Assembly: GCA_030597645.1 (NCBI GenBank)
Contig: JAUVRN010000011.1
Location: 1 to 15,876 of the forward strand
DNA: 15,876 bases
Direction of reading: 5' to 3'
From: Candidatus Zixiibacteriota bacterium
GTDB taxonomy: Bacteria > Zixibacteria > MSB-5A5 > JAUVRN01
How positions within the stretch are numbered: the stretch's first letter is position 1; each line of letters begins with the position of its first letter. Positions 1 to 6,585 of this stretch are shown here, one piece after another. The notes beneath the pieces are model-generated. The model made no database searches. It had not been told where the DNA came from and saw nothing but the letters and a program-made list of their open reading frames with translations. Position numbers and translations under genes: made by a program.

Positions 1-112
1 CGTCAATGGGCAGTCTGGTATAGCTATAGTAACCGGCTACGATGACCAGTGCCCCGAGCACCAGGATCAGCAAGCGGTTCTTGAGCGCAACGTCGGTCAG
101 TCGATCCAGCAT
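1..112 (-). CDS. Heavy-metal efflux RND pump, CzcA/CusA family, N-terminal fragment
   Basis: Only the first 37 codons lie in the window; the gene continues past position 1. The ATG is at 112-110 with a strong Shine-Dalgarno (GGGAGG) seven bases upstream. The peptide begins MLDRLTDVALKNRLLILVLG, followed by a hydrophobic helix and a TRLPID motif. This is the usual start of the heavy-metal efflux (HME) branch of RND inner-membrane pumps: a short cytoplasmic amphipathic stretch, TM1, then the LPID-type entry to the periplasmic porter domain. The gene starts 15 bases after the adaptor stop codon, so it is the third efflux component of this operon. By family it would export metal cations (for example Cu, Ag, Zn, Co or Cd) using the proton gradient. 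The metal cannot be told because the TM4 region is outside the window. Confidence 0.85.
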   Translation of the reverse strand, partial: MLDRLTDVALKNRLLILVLGALVIVAGYYSYTRLPID

Positions 113-127
113 GTCCGTGCCTCCCAA

Positions 128-1108
128 TCAGTGCGCATGGCCATCGCCAAACGATCCTTTTTGCATCGCTGCCTTCAGGGTGAAACCACCGTTACTGACA
201 TAAACCTGGCCCGGCTTCAGGCCACGGATGATCTCGACCGAAGTGTGATTGGTTCGTCCGATCACTATGGGCTGCGGTGCGAACCCTTCGTGCGTCTGGA
301 CAAAGACCACATCCAAATCATCGATCCGATGGAGGGCGGTCTTCGGCAAGACCACCGACGCCTCAAATGTGGCGGTCGTGATCTGGCCCTCGATCAGCAG
401 GCCAGGTCGCCATTCTCCAGTCCGGTTGTCGAGCACCACCCGGGCGGTAGCGGTTCGTGTATGCTCGTCGACAACCGGAGAAATGTAGCTGATGATCCCA
501 ACCTGCGTCGCGTGCCCGTGACCTACGGTGATCGCTACACGCTGACCGATTCGTACGATGGGGAGGTGCATCTGGTATATACTGAGGTTGACCCAGACGG
601 TGCTGAGGTCGGCCACGAGGAAGGCCGCCATGTCGGTAGTGTGAACCTCGCCGATCGTGGCGTCTTTCTCGATGACCACACCGTCCATGAGCGACGTGAC
701 CTCATAGGAGGTAAGCCCTGCGTTGCCCGCCACGAGGGCCAGCACATCTCCCTTACGGACATGATCACCGACGTTCTTGTGCACTTCCGTGATGACCCCG
801 ATGAACCGCGGCACGATGTGCGCAAACCGATCGCCGTTCACCGCGATCTCGCCCGGCACGACGATCTCGTTGCGGATCACACCCGGCCCTGCCTTACTCA
901 ACTCGATGCCGAACTCGGCCAATTCCTCGGGTGACAGCCGTATCAGCTCTTCATCATGTTCGTCGGGGTCATCGTGATCTTCCGCTTCGACACCATGGGA
1001 TATCTCGGCCTGTTCTTCGTGCTCATCACCGTGTTCATCCTGAGCCATCACGCCGATGGGGCTGGCGGCTATGGTCGCCGCACACAGGAGATTCATGAAT
1101 CTTGTCAT
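128..1108 (-). CDS. RND efflux periplasmic adaptor (CzcB/CusB-like), short form lacking the hairpin
   Basis: 326 residues. Membrane-fusion protein that would link the inner-membrane pump to the outer-membrane channel. A signal peptide covers about residues 1-22. A His/Asp/Glu-rich segment follows (about 24-55, many H, D and E), and the C-terminus ends GDGHAH; both look like metal-binding tails. The first lipoyl half is near 101-126 (GVITEVHKNVGDHVRKGDVL) and the second near 135-155 (TSLMDGVVIEKDATIGE). They are followed by a beta-barrel region with ADLSTVWV and the family motif PVVDEHTRTATARV (211-224), then a membrane-proximal domain. Only about ten residues separate the lipoyl halves, where typical CzcB proteins carry a long alpha-helical hairpin. 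The start at 1108 has AAGGGA eight bases upstream; M5 is an alternative. The gene sits 12 bases downstream of the TolC-family gene. Confidence 0.88.
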   Translation of the reverse strand: MTRFMNLLCAATIAASPIGVMAQDEHGDEHEEQAEISHGVEAEDHDDPDEHDEELIRLSPEELAEFGIELSKAGPGVIRNEIVVPGEIAVNGDRFAHIVPRFIGVITEVHKNVGDHVRKGDVLALVAGNAGLTSYEVTSLMDGVVIEKDATIGEVHTTDMAAFLVADLSTVWVNLSIYQMHLPIVRIGQRVAITVGHGHATQVGIISYISPVVDEHTRTATARVVLDNRTGEWRPGLLIEGQITTATFEASVVLPKTALHRIDDLDVVFVQTHEGFAPQPIVIGRTNHTSVEIIRGLKPGQVYVSNGGFTLKAAMQKGSFGDGHAH

Positions 1109-1120
1109 CGGATGGTCCCT

Positions 1121-2446
1121 TTACTCGAAGTCTCTCTGCAACCTGACGCCGGAGATGCGCTCAAGTGCTATTACTTGATTGTGAATGGCCAGAAGCACGT
1201 CATTGTGCTCGAAACGCAACTCGATCAGAGCCCGCTCGACCGCAAGCAGGTTGGTGTACGGGAGACGGCCGGCATTGTACGCCTGCTGGAGCGTTGTGTA
1301 GGCTTCGTCGGCGGTAGGCAGCAGGGTGGAATCGAGGACGTCATGGCGATGAATTAGTTGAGTGAGCACTGCCGCGCCCGCACGGATACTCGCTGACGCC
1401 TCAAGCTGGACACGCAGCTTTTCGTACTCGAGCGAATGCAACTGCGCGTCCAGGCTAGCTCTCGTTCCCTGGTTGCGGTCAAACAGCGGGAGCGGGAGGG
1501 ACAGGCCAAATACGAGCGAGTTGATGCCCAGTTCCTGCAGGCGTCTGTATCCGCCGCTCAGTGTGATCCCCGGCCTCGCCTGGGCCGCGCCCAGCTGATG
1601 TTCTGCACGGATAATCTGTGCCTGACTCTGCAGCGTCAGAGCACTCCGGCTGGAATCGATGGCCTGAGTCAGGGCAGCCAGTCGATGAGTCGCCCAGCTC
1701 AAGTCCGGTTCCTCTGCCGCCCGTACGGTCACATCGGTGGATATGCTGCTCCAGAGTGCCGTGAGCCCCACCCGAGAGGCGACGAGATCCTGTGCTGCCG
1801 CATCGGCCGCGAGCTGTACGCGCTGCCATTCGAGTCGAGCCAGCAGCAGTTCCGATTGCAGCGCCGCACCCTTCTCCAGCCGATACGTGATGTTGTCCTG
1901 GATACCTTTGGCGAGACCGACCGACGAGTCGGCCAGGACCGCTCTCCTCTGAGCGTGCGCGAGCGCATGGAACCGGCTCTTGACATCAAGGAAGAGATCA
2001 AAAGCTGAAAGTCGCGCATCCAGACTCACGGCATCGATGCCGGCCTGTGCCCGTTGCCTGCGGGCACCGCGTTGCCCAAAGATCTGAAACTCCTGAGACA
2101 ACATTAGGGTCATCTCCGATTCTTCGAATCCCCGGGCATCCCAGCTGATGTTTTCGAACTCTGATTCGAATTGTGGATTCAGCCAGAGGCCCGCTTGATC
2201 CAACTGATGCTGAGCGGCCGTTCGTCGCAGATCGAGCGCTCGAAAGGTCGGATTGGCGCGAGCAACCAGCGTCAATACTTCCGAGAGTGACATGGGCTGA
2301 TCGCTGTCGACATATCGGGTGCTGTCGAATGGCGCCTCAAAGAGGTCGTAATCACTCGCCACAGCCGTGACCGGGACCAGTGAAACGGCCACGAACCCCA
2401 GGAGCGGAATGATGGATGGTACTGTTACTCTCATGCTCTTTCTCAT
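1121..2446 (-). CDS. TolC-family outer membrane factor (CzcC-like)
   Basis: 441 residues from the ATG at 2446; an upstream in-frame start at 2497 is possible but would place a 17-residue hydrophilic extension before the signal peptide. A second ATG at 2434 is also possible and has purine-rich sequence before it. A signal peptide ends near VTAVAS. The mature protein shows the two-fold repeat of outer membrane efflux proteins: LSEVLTLVARANPTFRALDL early, and in the second half the segment LSLPLPLFDRNQG, followed by long helices with YNAGRLPYTNLLAVERALIEL near the end. This pattern matches the CzcC/CusC subset of TolC proteins, which form the trimeric outer-membrane duct of tripartite metal pumps. 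It precedes the adaptor by 12 bases and follows the small Cys-rich protein by about 110 bases, which contain a short palindrome (2505-2517). Confidence 0.9.
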   Translation of the reverse strand: MRKSMRVTVPSIIPLLGFVAVSLVPVTAVASDYDLFEAPFDSTRYVDSDQPMSLSEVLTLVARANPTFRALDLRRTAAQHQLDQAGLWLNPQFESEFENISWDARGFEESEMTLMLSQEFQIFGQRGARRQRAQAGIDAVSLDARLSAFDLFLDVKSRFHALAHAQRRAVLADSSVGLAKGIQDNITYRLEKGAALQSELLLARLEWQRVQLAADAAAQDLVASRVGLTALWSSISTDVTVRAAEEPDLSWATHRLAALTQAIDSSRSALTLQSQAQIIRAEHQLGAAQARPGITLSGGYRRLQELGINSLVFGLSLPLPLFDRNQGTRASLDAQLHSLEYEKLRVQLEASASIRAGAAVLTQLIHRHDVLDSTLLPTADEAYTTLQQAYNAGRLPYTNLLAVERALIELRFEHNDVLLAIHNQVIALERISGVRLQRDFE

Positions 2447-2504
2447 TGCACAGGTGGATTCTGAGGTGCCGCCGCGAGGGCCGACGGATAGAGACAAATC
2501 CGGC

Positions 2505-2517
2505 GGGCACGGTGCCC
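2505..2517. repeat. 13-base odd palindrome between two efflux genes
   Basis: GGGCAC-G-GTGCCC is a perfect inverted repeat around one base. It lies in the 109-base gap between the small Cys-rich gene and the outer membrane factor. It could be a weak hairpin or a protein site; there is no T-run, so it is not a convincing terminator. Confidence 0.35.
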
Positions 2518-2555
2518 TCAGCTCAGCTCGTTAACACTGGCCCGTGGATTGAAGA

Positions 2556-2984
2556 TCAGATGAGAAGAACAGTGGAGGCGAGTGGCTCCAAGAAACGCTG
2601 TGGCGGCTGTTGATGACGCCGCATCTGCTGAGTCGGGCGATACGCCGTGTATACCGTAGGTGCGAATGCCGACACAAGATCCATGTCGCCCGCAAAACCC
2701 GCATCGCAGACGTCACGATTGGACGGCCTCCGTGACCAGGTGAGCTCGTGGAGCGGCACGTCGGCACAGTTGGAACAATCATCATGTTCCTCGTGGCGAC
2801 GATCGGAGGGCTCCGCGTCGCATGTCCTGGCACCGTCGTCGCAGCATGGAAGGCAAGCCGTCCCCACGGCTGCGTGACCGTCATCGCCGATGCACAGGAC
2901 GCCGCCGGAGCTCCCGCTGACGCTTACGGCTACAAACAGCAGGCACAGCGCCCACGTGGTGTATCGTGTAGTTTGCCGTCTCAT
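2556..2984 (-). CDS. Small secreted Cys/His-rich protein heading the metal-efflux operon
   Basis: 142 residues from the ATG at 2984. The open frame extends to a TTG at 3008, but that codon lies between the -35 and -10 boxes of the promoter found here, so 2984 is preferred. Residues 1-26 form a signal peptide with a hydrophobic core (WALCLLFVAVSVSG). The mature part has CIGDDGHAAV (31-40), C44, C47, C48, C55, a His/Asp/Glu run, CSNCADVPL (70-78) and C93. The CxGxDGH then CxxCxDxPL layout resembles uncharacterised small secreted proteins I associate with heavy-metal efflux gene clusters; this link is from memory and not checked. Position as the first gene of the operon suggests a periplasmic metal-binding or sensing role. 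No enzyme motif is seen, and function is inference. Confidence 0.7.
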   Translation of the reverse strand: MRRQTTRYTTWALCLLFVAVSVSGSSGGVLCIGDDGHAAVGTACLPCCDDGARTCDAEPSDRRHEEHDDCSNCADVPLHELTWSRRPSNRDVCDAGFAGDMDLVSAFAPTVYTAYRPTQQMRRHQQPPQRFLEPLASTVLLI

Positions 2985-2995
2985 AGTCTGGCACA

Positions 2996-3024
2996 AATAT
3001 ATTCGCAAGTGGCTCCCATGTCAA
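2996..3024 (-). promoter_or_regulatory. Near-consensus sigma70-type promoter of the efflux operon
   Basis: On the minus strand TTGACA (3024-3019) is followed after exactly 17 bases by TATATT (3001-2996). The predicted start of transcription is near 2989, only about five bases before the ATG at 2984, and no Shine-Dalgarno precedes that ATG. The mRNA would therefore be nearly leaderless. The 17-base spacing argues against the 19-20 base spacer used by MerR-type metal activators such as CueR. Confidence 0.65.
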
Positions 3025-3255
3025 TTATTGGCCTTTTCTATGTACCAATGGCCTGATGGTTCCCACGTGGCACGTATCGGCGGCCCTGCCTACCTCCTCA
3101 ACTTCGGCGCACAAGTTCCGGGCACACCGATGGTCAATGGGCACCCCTCGCTGACTTCAGCGCCCGACTCACTGCTCTGGACGCCTCAAGCCAGCATTGC
3201 ACATAATCGCACGGGGCGGTATGAGAAACAGAGGAGCAGGAGGCCCGTTACTGAC

Positions 3256-4164
3256 CTACATCAGGTACCGGCCTTCGATGGGTTGCACCGGGGCCGGAAT
3301 GTCTTTGGCACCAATCTGCTCGAGCAGGTTGATCTCTATGGTTCTGACGATACTGGACATCGGGGTGTCATTTGGTGCGCCCTCGAATGGATCCAACAGC
3401 GCCTTCCCTGCCCTAAATATCAGAAGGAAAATCGTCCCCAACAGAGCAGCGAACAAGATCGCCCAGTACCCGACTTGCTCGCTGAGCGCTACTGGAAATA
3501 CCAGCACAAAAATCCAGATCGAGACCCTGATCATCGAGGCATAGTAGGCTGGGAACACGGTCAGTTTGATACGCTCCGCCATCCCCATTGACGTGCTGAA
3601 ACGGCTCAGCATGTCATTGAATTGCGCCATGCGTATCACATCTATATGGCCCGCGCGTTCGGCCTCGTCGATATCCTCCCCCTGCAGCCGCAGTATCGCA
3701 TTGCCCACGTTGGATGATCCGCTTACCCGGCTAGCATCTTCATCGCTCAAATAGGCAGAGTACTCCTTGGTGCTTTCTCTTCGGAGCTGCTCTTTGACCG
3801 CGTACAGGTGTGCGATGTGCCGGCGAACCAGTCGCTTTTGAATCGTGGTGACTTCCGATGTCCGTTCGGCCTTCCCGAACAACGTCATGACCATACGGCC
3901 GAAGGAACGGGAATCATTGACGATGGTTCCCCATATCTTGCGTGCTTCCCACCATCGGTCATACGCCTGAGCGGTGAAGAAGGCGATGAAAAACGAGATG
4001 GCGGTCGAGAACCCTGTAACCACAATCATCGACACCGTCACGAAGGGGCGGAGCAGCTCGAGATATACCACGGTGGCCGCGGCTACCGTGACGAGGAGGA
4101 GAGCTACGACCTTCCAGTTCTCGACGATGTGCTCAATTATGCTGACGCGTTTCTTTACGTACAT
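3256..4164 (-). CDS. Bestrophin-family anion channel protein
   Basis: 302 residues from the ATG at 4164, which has AGGA five bases upstream. A longer reading from a TTG at 4224 adds 20 residues and has no such site. Members of the bestrophin/UPF0187 family form pentameric membrane channels for ions, some conducting bicarbonate or chloride. Evidence: N-terminal hydrophobic segments (VVALLLVTVAAATVVYLELL and a second stretch through SMIVVTGFSTAISFFIAFF), then the family hallmark AQAYDRWWEARKIWG. A long charged cytoplasmic region follows, then two further hydrophobic segments around IWIFVLVFPVAL and WAILFAALLGTIFLLIF. The conserved tail reads DPFEGAPNDTPMSSIVRTIE. It lies directly downstream of a beta-carbonic anhydrase on the same strand, about 60 bases apart, which favours an anion/bicarbonate role. 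The family call is firm; conducted ion and physiological role are inference. Confidence 0.88.
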   Translation of the reverse strand: MYVKKRVSIIEHIVENWKVVALLLVTVAAATVVYLELLRPFVTVSMIVVTGFSTAISFFIAFFTAQAYDRWWEARKIWGTIVNDSRSFGRMVMTLFGKAERTSEVTTIQKRLVRRHIAHLYAVKEQLRRESTKEYSAYLSDEDASRVSGSSNVGNAILRLQGEDIDEAERAGHIDVIRMAQFNDMLSRFSTSMGMAERIKLTVFPAYYASMIRVSIWIFVLVFPVALSEQVGYWAILFAALLGTIFLLIFRAGKALLDPFEGAPNDTPMSSIVRTIEINLLEQIGAKDIPAPVQPIEGRYLM

Positions 4165-4224
4165 CAATCCTGCCTGGTGAAGCGCGCTACGTGCAGACGG
4201 AGCGTACCCCGTCTCTCGGCACAA

Positions 4225-4794
4225 TCAATCGAATTCAACTGCGCCGTCAGAAAAGCGAAAGAACGCGGTGACCACTCTGACACCGTCATCTTCAATCGCT
4301 CCACGTATGATGTCCGATTCACTAATCAGCCGGTCCGCGTTGATCCGGGCATTGCGCTTCGCCACAATGTCGCCATCCTGTTCTGGCGGCTCGAGTGCCG
4401 GTTGGATGTAGCTCATCAGAAGATTCAGATTCTTACTCGCGTCACCGCCCTCCATCGCAGCGCTCACCGCGCCACAATTCTGGTGCGCCATGACGACGAT
4501 GAGTTTTGTTCCAATATTCGCCACGGCGTACTCTATGCTGGCGATGCTCGAGGGGTTGGCTACGTTACCTGCGACGCGTACGACGAACACGTCACCGAGC
4601 CTGGTGTCGAATATGATCTCTGTCGGCGCCCGGCTGTCGGAACAGCTAAGAACTATGGCAAATGGGTCCTGACGCTGGATGAGCCGCTCGTGGCGCGAGC
4701 CCACCCGACCCGCGCCTACCGCACGGCCGCTTTTGAATCGCTCGTTTCCCTGCTTCAGTCGTTCCAGAGCTTCTTCTGCGGTCGGTATTTCCAA
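4225..4794 (-). CDS. Beta-class carbonic anhydrase
   Basis: 189 residues, starting at a TTG (4794-4792) with a GAGAG-type ribosome site a few bases upstream. Catalyses reversible hydration of CO2 to bicarbonate in the cytoplasm (no signal peptide). The family zinc ligands are visible: C51 and D53 in SCSDSR (with the R55 partner), and H104 and C107 in AHQNCGAV. LGDVFVVRVAGN (67-78) and the SIEYAV helix (86-91) are also typical. The length fits bacterial beta-CAs of about 190-220 residues, with no truncation at the conserved C-terminal FRFSDGAVEF. Its stop lies about 60 bases before the bestrophin ATG, so co-transcription is likely. No promoter with both boxes was seen upstream. Confidence 0.94.
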   Translation of the reverse strand: MEIPTAEEALERLKQGNERFKSGRAVGAGRVGSRHERLIQRQDPFAIVLSCSDSRAPTEIIFDTRLGDVFVVRVAGNVANPSSIASIEYAVANIGTKLIVVMAHQNCGAVSAAMEGGDASKNLNLLMSYIQPALEPPEQDGDIVAKRNARINADRLISESDIIRGAIEDDGVRVVTAFFRFSDGAVEFD

Positions 4795-5168
4795 GGTTCT
4801 CTCACTTCCTGACCGCCTGTCAAGGCGATCGTGTTCACCGGCTTGTCCGCAATCTCTCGAGATGCCTGCGGCCTCCTCACACCCACTCCGATTACAGCGG
4901 TCGTGGTGGAGCGGCGAAGGACCATGCCGAGTCCAGGCTGTTAATCCTCCTGGTATTGCCGCTTTCAGTGCGAAGAATCACGCGTTGTGCCCGTTTCCGG
5001 TCAACTCCTGACTGGCGTGGAGTTGGTGCCTTACCTGCTGCCTTGGGGCGAGGCACACGGTGCGCCGGGCGCGCATGTGATGGGACGTCTGGTGAGGGGT
5101 GATACATTGTACGGAGCAAGAGATGGGCTGCGCTCAGGCTATGTACAGGCCGTGATCCCTGTTTGCCG
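4795..5168. other. Intergenic stretch without a supported gene
   Basis: This stretch separates the divergent carbonic anhydrase (minus) and toxin-antitoxin (plus) genes. Two open frames (minus 5194-4892 and plus 4987-5172) exist, but neither has a ribosome site, recognisable composition or motif. No convincing promoter for the carbonic anhydrase gene was seen; a TTGACA-like box near 4818 lacks a matching -10. Nothing else is recognised. Confidence 0.5.
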
Positions 5169-5197
5169 GTGAGCGCCGAACTCGTGGGGCTCACGAG
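5169..5197. repeat. Two overlapping inverted repeats upstream of the toxin-antitoxin promoter
   Basis: GTGAGC (5169-5174) can pair with GCTCAC (5189-5194), and CTCGTG (5181-5186) can pair with CACGAG (5192-5197). The two stems are mutually exclusive. They end five bases before the -35 box, so they could be a second regulator site or an upstream terminator remnant without a T-run. Confidence 0.4.
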
Positions 5198-5201
5198 ATG
5201 C

Positions 5202-5230
5202 TTGACGCTATGACGTTATAACGTTATAGT
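5202..5230 (+). promoter_or_regulatory. Toxin-antitoxin promoter with embedded palindromic operator
   Basis: TTGACG (5202-5207) and TATAGT (5225-5230) are separated by exactly 17 bases. A 22-base palindrome with a single mismatched pair (5208-5229) fills the spacer and overlaps the -10; its core ACGTTATAACGT is perfect. The predicted transcription start is 5236-5238, on the antitoxin ATG (5237), and no Shine-Dalgarno is present, so the mRNA should be leaderless. An operator in this place fits autorepression by a ribbon-helix-helix antitoxin. Confidence 0.75.
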
Positions 5231-5236
5231 GACCCC

Positions 5237-5464
5237 ATGAGCACCAAGCGCGCTACAGTGTATTTCGATGAGGCTCTTCACCGCCTGCTGAGGCTGAAGG
5301 CCGCAGAGATGGACCTTTCGATCTCGGAGCTCGTAAACGATGCCGTCAAGCAGAGCCTCGCCGAAGACGCCGAGGATCTGGCTGCATTCGACGAGCGAGC
5401 CTCAGAGCCCGACCTCCCTTTCGAGAGGGTGATCAAAGAGCTTCGCAAGCGTGGCAAACTATAG
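5237..5464 (+). CDS. Ribbon-helix-helix antitoxin
   Basis: 75 residues. The N-terminus KRATVYFDEALHRLLRLKA followed by MDLSISELVNDAVKQSL is a typical ribbon-helix-helix (CopG/MetJ-fold) DNA-binding unit: a short beta strand (about residues 5-11) and two helices. The acidic C-terminal half (AEDAEDLAAFDERASEPD onward) would be the flexible part that wraps and neutralises the toxin. The gene overlaps the toxin gene by 14 bases, ensuring coupled translation. Expected role: dimer binds the palindrome in its own promoter and represses the operon. It is slightly related in layout to ParD/RelB-type antitoxins, but I cannot name a subfamily. Confidence 0.85.
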   Translation: MSTKRATVYFDEALHRLLRLKAAEMDLSISELVNDAVKQSLAEDAEDLAAFDERASEPDLPFERVIKELRKRGKL

Positions 5465-5726
5465 GCTCTTTATCAAGCCCTCAGCGGCAAAGGAGCTGAA
5501 GGCGGTGGGCACCAAGAAGAACCGGCAGCGCATCGTGGCGAAGATCCGATCTCTCGCTACAGACCCGCGCCCACCGGGATGCCACAAGCTCTCAGGGGCC
5601 GACAAGTTCCGGGTGCGGCGCGGCAAGTATCGGATCATTTATTCGGTCGACGATGATCGACTGGTGATCTCCGTTGTGCGTATCGGTCATCGACGCGACA
5701 TCTACCGTCGCAACACCGGCTCGTAG
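5451..5726 (+). CDS. RelE/ParE-superfamily toxin
   Basis: 91 residues, starting at a GTG inside the end of the antitoxin gene. The protein is small and strongly basic, with the RelE/ParE fold pattern: YRLFIKPSAAKELK at the N-terminus, two helices to about residue 36, then KLSGADKFRVRRGKYRIIYSV strands and the terminal VVRIGHRRDIYRR. K46, K52, R54 or R56, R61, R81 and Y85 sit where RelE-type mRNA interferases carry their basic and tyrosine residues, so ribosome-dependent mRNA cleavage is more likely than gyrase inhibition, although this is inference from sequence alone. The gene ends 40 bases before the converging DUF427-like gene. Confidence 0.88.
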   Translation: MANYRLFIKPSAAKELKAVGTKKNRQRIVAKIRSLATDPRPPGCHKLSGADKFRVRRGKYRIIYSVDDDRLVISVVRIGHRRDIYRRNTGS

Positions 5727-5766
5727 CCCGAACGTCGCTCGATCTGTCAGGCAACACCACCGGGCA

Positions 5767-6132
5767 TCATCCAGGGTCAAGAGACGCTCCATCCTCTCTT
5801 CCGCTTTCGAGCTCCTCCACGATGAGCTCTGGATGGGTCCTGGGGATGGCGACTCGAAACCAGATGAACGGAAGCAGGGGATTAGGAAGCCAGTACAGCC
5901 AGCCCAGGTTTCTTGAGCGCCCGCCCCCGGGCAGCTTGAAGTCGAGCCACACGTAGAGAAACTTGTATAGGCACAGACCCGGGATGAAGTTCGGAGTCAG
6001 CCGGCCCGTGAGTAGGTACTTCTTCCGGATGTAGAGATTCCCCTCGAAAGGCGTGATACCCCATCCAATGGGCCCTTCCGCTATGGGGATCCCAGTAGTC
6101 CTGTGAGTGACTCGCACCAGCTTCCGGCTCAT
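5767..6132 (-). CDS. Small DUF427-like protein
   Basis: 121 residues. The ATG at 6132 has AAGAGAG about seven bases upstream. The sequence is rich in aromatic and Pro/Gly residues and has no signal peptide. IAEGPIGWGITPFEGNLYIR, then GLCLYKFLYVWLDF (52-65), GWLYWLPNPLLPFIWFRVAI (77-96) and a final HPELIVEE resemble the layout of DUF427 domains (an A/G-rich start, a central Cys-x-x-Lys segment, and a W-Y-x-P-x-P then F-R-V end). This resemblance is from memory of the family pattern and is tentative. No catalytic residue can be assigned. It is transcribed toward the toxin-antitoxin pair and stands alone; a 7-bp hairpin lies 38 bases upstream of its start. Confidence 0.65.
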   Translation of the reverse strand: MSRKLVRVTHRTTGIPIAEGPIGWGITPFEGNLYIRKKYLLTGRLTPNFIPGLCLYKFLYVWLDFKLPGGGRSRNLGWLYWLPNPLLPFIWFRVAIPRTHPELIVEELESGREDGASLDPG

Positions 6133-6169
6133 AAGTGCTCTCTTGCGGCGATATGATCCCCAGCCTCGC

Positions 6170-6189
6170 TCGTGGCGGAATAGCCACGA
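6170..6189. repeat. Perfect 7-bp hairpin in the likely 5' leader of the DUF427-like gene
   Basis: TCGTGGC (6170-6176) and GCCACGA (6183-6189) pair perfectly around a six-base loop. It is upstream of the minus-strand gene at 6132. It may be a leader structure or a regulator site; no T-run follows. Confidence 0.4.
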
Positions 6190-6585
6190 CGCCGTTCCAT
6201 GGGTCTCGCCTACAGTTCAAAAAAACCACAGAACCGGGCAACGGGTTCCAGAGCGGAGCGGTCCGGTTTCTGAGCCCCGAAGTCGGCTGAACGAGTATGA
6301 GTCGACCAGACACTTCGGGCCCTGTGGCCATCTTCCCGCAGCGGGTCGCAGATCCTCTCGCGAGCGGTAGTCGAGCCCGCCTCCCATAATATCTGCGAGT
6401 GGGGCCTCAAATCGACTCAGTAACAGCAACTTAAGACCTGGTGACAGCCACTGCAGCGGGTCCTGTCGCGGCGGGCACAAGAAAACCGGGATCGGTTTGG
6501 AGCATGGGCCGGTTACAGACCCAAGAACACGGGGCACGCCCGCCGGGCGGCCGCGAGGATCATCCGAAATCCAAGAGGAATCCGC
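6190..6585. other. Divergent intergenic region, no supported gene
   Basis: About 400 bases between the minus gene starting at 6132 and the plus gene starting at 6586. Long open frames run through it on the minus strand, but their composition is low-quality and they overlap the plus-strand genes. A run of seven A (T on the minus strand) near 6218-6226 follows a weak GAACC/GGTTC stem; no gene ends there. A GC-rich hairpin (CGCCC/GGGCG, 6537-6549) lies 36 bases before the next gene. No tRNA or known RNA class was recognised. Confidence 0.4.

Noticed and set aside
131..934. A 267-codon plus-strand frame
   Set aside because: It is antisense to the adaptor gene and has no family features.
3808..4812. 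A 334-codon open frame on the plus strand
   Set aside because: It is antisense to the bestrophin and carbonic anhydrase genes, both of which carry clear family motifs; the frame has no recognisable motif.
4987..5172. Small plus-strand frame of 61 codons before the toxin-antitoxin pair
   Set aside because: Composition is plausible, but there is no ribosome site, it begins with GTG and no family is recognised.
6214..6260. Possible rho-independent terminator on the minus strand (GAACC/GGTTC stem then T7)
   Set aside because: The stem is only five bases with an eight-base loop, five bases separate it from the T-run, and no minus-strand gene ends there.
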